A stretch of 64,000 nucleotides of DNA from Cinnamomum chago (lineage: Eukaryota > Streptophyta > Magnoliopsida > Laurales > Lauraceae). The DNA lies in NCBI GenBank assembly GCA_038049695.1, contig CP142452.1, positions 33,034,501-33,098,500 on the forward strand, written 5' to 3'. Positions 60,293-64,000 of the stretch are shown here, in pieces (the stretch's first letter is position 1; the number at the start of each line of letters is the position of its first letter). Made by a program: the position numbers and the translations under genes. The notes beneath the pieces are model-generated. The model worked only from the letters and a program-made list of their open reading frames with translations. It made no database searches and was not told where the DNA came from.

Positions 60293-62385
60293 ATCTCCCC
60301 CTTTGCAATTTGATGGCAACTTACTCATCATAGAAATTACACACTTAGTCTTCAGCTCCCCCTAAGTTGGACAAGTCTTGAAATCTTCTTGGATGCTCCT
60401 TCTCTTAGCTTGGGCTCTTGGGCTCTTTTCTTCAATCTTCTTGATGCTTGGAGCTTGATCAATCTTCAAGCTTTCTATTCATCTTCCTTTCTTTGGCCAA
60501 GCATCTTCTTTAGCTCCAAGCTTTCTTTCTTCTATTTGCTCTCCCCCTTTGACCATGCCTCTCTCTCCCTTTGGCAAGGTATGCATTCTCTCCCCTTTAG
60601 AAGATCATACACAACTCTCCCCTTAGGAAGCTTGGACATTCTCTTCACCCTTCTTGACTGCCCTGTTGAAGAATAGGAGATCTTTGAGTACTTGAATGTT
60701 CTCTCCCCCTTTGCCATTAAATTGCAAAGGTACCTACACACATGAAACAAGGAAAATACCTTTTAGTAGCACCTGTTAACAAAAGAAATCGAAAATGATA
60801 TTCATAACAGGCTATCATGTATGGAAGAAGACTCTAAGGGTTCAAAGTCAATCCAAGGGTCAATTTGATCAAAACTAATTCTTCCTATGAAGGTTTACAC
60901 TCCCCCTCAATCCATTCTCTCCTTTTGTCAAACTTTTGACAAAGATTTAACTATTAGGTGCAAGAAGAAGATGGTTTAACCAATTGAGGGTCAACTTCAA
61001 AGAAAGGATTAGATTCATTTAACTATAGAGCACATATGATCAAATTGCCAAAAGAAAGCAAGGTCTAATGGGAAAAGCAATCATGGATACCAATTGGAAA
61101 AACAAAGAATACCAATTGAGATTTAAGGATATGACTATTAAATCAATCACTCTAAAATGGATTTAAAAGTATGACTATTAGGAAAAATCCAAATTAGAGC
61201 TATCCATGATATGGGGTTTATTAAACATAGCATCAATCAATATAACTTATGAAAATCATATGCTATGTAAGTTTTGAAATCATTTCATTCAAACAATAAA
61301 TAAGACTAATAATGTGCAAGAATGAGTGAAATGAAATTCAAACATGAAGCCAACCTCAACTAATAACCAACCAATATTATGAACACATAAACATGGTGGT
61401 CATGAGATATACCTATAAGAGCAAGAGAGGTGGCAACATGAACATTATGATGCTAATGGAATGTGACATGGAATGAAAACATATAACTATCAAGATCAAT
61501 CCAATGTACACAAGGTCTATCACATACACAAGATAAGATATCAATTGGATATGAAATCAATGGAAAGTTATACCAAATGAAACCAATTGAATATGACAAC
61601 ATGATTAAAAGCAAGGATGTGACAAACCCAAAATCCCAACAAGCATCATAAATGCATATTCATCACTTTTAAAGATATAACTAATAAGCATAGTGATGAA
61701 CAAGGTAAATTGCAATGCAAAATTATATAACTTTGAAATGCATGCAATTTCCAAAGTGACTAAATCATATGAATTCAACTACTAAGATATCCATCAACCA
61801 TCATAAATGCAAGGAATGGATTTCAAAGAGTTTCATATGATTAAGATCACTACTTATGAAGTTGAAACATGTATAAGGATGACACCAAGAGAATCTACAT
61901 GAATCAACACCATAACCATCCAAAAAGAATATGACTAGAAAGCATAGAGGATGGATTTGGGTTCTAGTATGGTCTCTACAAATGTAACTAAGATCACAAC
62001 CATACATGGAACCAATTGACATTTGCATATAAAAAGAATGACTAAATAAGCAAAGATGCAAATGACTTGAAACAACAATTGATCATGACTAAATTAGCTA
62101 TGAAAGCTTTTAAAGTCACAAACAATTTAATCATGTAGAAATGCAATGCAAAACATAAAACTAAATGAGTGCAAAAAGCAAATCAAACATGATGAAATTA
62201 TAATCAAATGATTTTGAAAACCATGACATGTAACTTAGAATGGTGTATGAAAACAAAATCAATTGATCATAAAGAAACAATGCATTTTAAAAGATGTAAC
62301 TATAGAAAGAACAAAATGCAAAGCAACATGACCAACAAAGTGATTTAACTTAAAGAGAATAGGTTGGTCAATGAGGTTCAAGGCC
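60293..62385 (-). other. Non-coding interior of the gag-only element
   Basis: Starts with the polypurine tract GCAAAGGGGGAGAT (minus). It aligns with 9078-12100 and 13300-13450 of the other copy and includes the uninterrupted hAT target site at 61200-61207. A conserved, repetitive, AT-rich sequence with many AGATATAACTA-type motifs; no ORF of note. Confidence 0.7.
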
Positions 62386-63954
62386 TTAAGGTTTGTCTAA
62401 GTAAACAACTTTTGGAATCCACCTAAGGTCTTGGGAGGGTTGAACTTTGAGGTCTTGTTTGGACTTCTCACCAACTAAAGGAGATTTGACTTGATAAATT
62501 TTCAAATTAAACTTATCACCATGATATTTAGATTTAACTAAATTTAGCTTAGATTGGTGATTAGTCTTTTGATGTTGGTGAGTTTGTTTCTTTGGGGATT
62601 GATTCACTTTTCTTTTCTTCTTATTTTCTCCCTTTATTTGACTTTTGAATTTTAGATTTAACTTAGTTACTTTATTCAAAAGTTCTTTCATGGGTTGATA
62701 TAAGGGAGATAGGTTGAGAAGCTTTTTGTTTATAGATTCTTTTAAGCTAGGTTTGACTTGTTTAACCTTTTTAGAATCTATCTTAGGAGACTCCTTGTTA
62801 ATTGGTTTAACTTGTTTAAGTTTTATGGAGTCTTCCTTGGTTTTTAGTGTCTTACCCTTCAAGTTTGATTTTACTTTCTTTGGTTCAAAGATGGGATTAG
62901 ACACATTGCTTCTTCTTAGTTTGCACTCAAACCTAAAATGTCCTTCAATGCCACAATAAACACATTTGGATTTGGGCAAAGGAGAAAGAGTGCTAGAGAA
63001 TGAGGACTCACCTTTCACAAAAGTGTTGGTGAATTTAGGGTCATGTGAAGTATGTTTATCAAAACCAAGACCCGTCCTATCTCCATGAGGTTTACCCAAT
63101 TTAAATAATTTTTCAAGTCTATCTTCACTTTGGGTAAACTTGCACTCATACTTTTGTTTATACTCTTCAAGTTGAGTGACTTGGGTTTTAAGGGTTGAAT
63201 TTTCATTTTTAACTATTGTTAGTTCATTTTCAATTCCCTTAAAATTGTTTAGCTCTTCATAGGCAAGTTTTAACTTAGATTTAAGCTCATTAACAACATT
63301 AGATCCAAGTTCTAAAGTTTTTAAATTACTTTGAGCATTAGACAAATTTTCATTGGAAATTGTCAACTTGGATTTTAAATAGTTAATGTTTTCATCTTGT
63401 CTTTTAATTGTATCTCTTAGGTTCAAATTTTCATTTTTAAGCTCATCACAATTTATCTTAATCTCATTTAATTCATCTTGAGCATTAGATAAATTTTCCT
63501 TAGAGATAGTCAATTTAGATTCAAGATTGTTAAAGTCTTTATCTTGCCTTTGTAATTGATCTCTTAGTTTTAGATTTTCCTTATTAAGATGATCATAACC
63601 TATCTTTAATTCTTTTAGTTCATCTTGAGTATTGTATAGGTTATTCAAAGAGATCATGAACTTAGATTCTACACAATTTATAAATTCATCTTTTTCTCTA
63701 AGTTCATTTTTAGAAGAGTCTAATTCTTGGTTTAGCCTTTTAGATTCTTCTTTTAATCTTTTATTTTTCTTGGAAACCTCTAAGGACCATGTGTACAATT
63801 CCTCATAGGCTTCAAGTTCATCAAATTCTTCTTCTTTTAATTCAAGTTGAGATTCTTTAATTTCAATGTTTGAATCTCCATAAGATGGAAGAATGAGGGG
63901 TCTAGAAGAATCTACAAAGTCTAACATAGTGGAGTCCATTCTAATGATTTTCAT
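62386..63954 (-). CDS. Gag-like protein with coiled coil and CCHC zinc knuckle
   Basis: Intact 522-codon ORF from an ATG at 63954 (MKIIRMDS). Residues about 45-280 are a long, charged coiled coil with a repeat of about 49 residues seen three times (units containing ESKFMIS, ESKLTIS and KSKLTIS). The RTGLGFDKH and FVKGESS segments follow. A zinc knuckle CVYCGIEGHFRFEC (CX2CX4HX4C, about residues 333-346) is next, then a lysine-rich tail ending WIPKVVYLDKP. This layout matches the C-terminal half of copia/Sirevirus-type Gag, where a WIPK-like stretch precedes the protease; here the ORF stops instead. The protein should bind RNA and help assemble particles. The N-terminal capsid region typical of full Gag is not evident. 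Confidence 0.82.
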   Translation of the reverse strand: MKIIRMDSTMLDFVDSSRPLILPSYGDSNIEIKESQLELKEEEFDELEAYEELYTWSLEVSKKNKRLKEESKRLNQELDSSKNELREKDEFINCVESKFMISLNNLYNTQDELKELKIGYDHLNKENLKLRDQLQRQDKDFNNLESKLTISKENLSNAQDELNEIKINCDELKNENLNLRDTIKRQDENINYLKSKLTISNENLSNAQSNLKTLELGSNVVNELKSKLKLAYEELNNFKGIENELTIVKNENSTLKTQVTQLEEYKQKYECKFTQSEDRLEKLFKLGKPHGDRTGLGFDKHTSHDPKFTNTFVKGESSFSSTLSPLPKSKCVYCGIEGHFRFECKLRRSNVSNPIFEPKKVKSNLKGKTLKTKEDSIKLKQVKPINKESPKIDSKKVKQVKPSLKESINKKLLNLSPLYQPMKELLNKVTKLNLKFKSQIKGENKKKRKVNQSPKKQTHQHQKTNHQSKLNLVKSKYHGDKFNLKIYQVKSPLVGEKSKQDLKVQPSQDLRWIPKVVYLDKP

Positions 63955-64000
63955 GCAAGGACAACACTAGGGTTTAAACTCTAGGTTTTTACACCTAATC

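Larger units (their letters stand above)
58417..64000 (-). mobile_element. Gag-only (TR-GAG-like) LTR retrotransposon, 5' LTR outside the window
   Basis: The 3' LTR (58417-60292) is followed by polypurine tract, about 2.1 kb of non-coding interior (60293-62385), then a 522-aa Gag-like ORF and a leader. The last bases (ACAACACTAGGGTTT at about 63961) match 13648-13662 in the other copy, which lie about 65 bp from the primer site. The 5' LTR therefore should start only some tens of bases past 64000, leaving no room for pol. The element would depend on another element's polymerase and integrase. Confidence 0.85.

Overview
This is a plant nuclear window, most likely from an angiosperm. It is AT-rich with long intergenic stretches and consists almost entirely of transposable elements at different stages of decay. 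Plant-type features support this: Ty1/copia and Ty3/gypsy-like LTR elements primed by initiator-Met tRNA, L1-type LINEs whose ORF1 resembles DUF4283, and CACTA, hAT and Mutator-like DNA transposons. I found no convincing host protein-coding gene, rRNA, functional tRNA or CRISPR array. The species cannot be named from what I can see.

Layout. 1-6.3 kb: fragments of LTR elements (two LTR/polypurine-tract junctions at 2.26 and 2.40 kb, and an LTR-like block at 3.9-6.25 kb with a TATA box and short tandem repeats). 6.5-7.2 kb: remnant of a LINE 3' part. 7.21-15.37 kb: a minus-strand, non-coding LTR element with 1.86 kb LTRs, the right one truncated, carrying a complete 1.6 kb hAT transposon (9948-11551). 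17.65-18.34 kb: a Mutator-like MITE with a CT/GA-rich interior. 19.3-20.1 kb: a decayed single-frame coding remnant of unknown family. 20.68-23.78 kb: a CACTA transposon containing seven 178-bp tandem units. 25-28 kb: small MITEs and a tandem duplication. 29.10-34.93 kb: a full-length LINE with a 17-bp target duplication, broken by frameshifts and stops. 37.6 kb: a short poly(A) retrosequence. 39.0-40.7 kb: a 5'-truncated LINE. 41.33-49.02 kb: a complete but inactivated Ty1/copia element with 480-bp LTRs and a TTACC target duplication. 49.16-50.12 kb: a long inverted-repeat hairpin. 50.9 and 51.8 kb: a tRNA-derived SINE and a LINE RNase H end. 52.55-54.33 kb: a solo LTR of the 7-15 kb family, with an ACGAC target duplication. 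54.8-58.4 kb: a stack of broken LTR elements. 58.42-64 kb: a third minus-strand member of the same family, with a 522-aa gag-only ORF (62386-63954).

The main result is this LTR family, which occurs five times (7.2, 13.7, 52.5, 58.0 and 58.4 kb). Its members have LTRs of about 1.8-1.9 kb, a Met-tRNA primer site and a polypurine tract. At most they encode a Gag-like coiled-coil plus zinc-knuckle protein and no Pol, so they fit gag-only (TR-GAG type) non-autonomous elements. Their LTRs share a promoter-like block: a cluster of GGTCGACC palindromes and AACGG motifs just upstream of a TATA box. Other points of interest are the 0.96 kb hairpin, the inverted pair of LTRs around 58.4 kb, the hAT element whose empty site survives in a sister copy, and the CACTA tandem array. 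All calls come from reading the sequence by eye; boundaries given with target duplications are the firmest.
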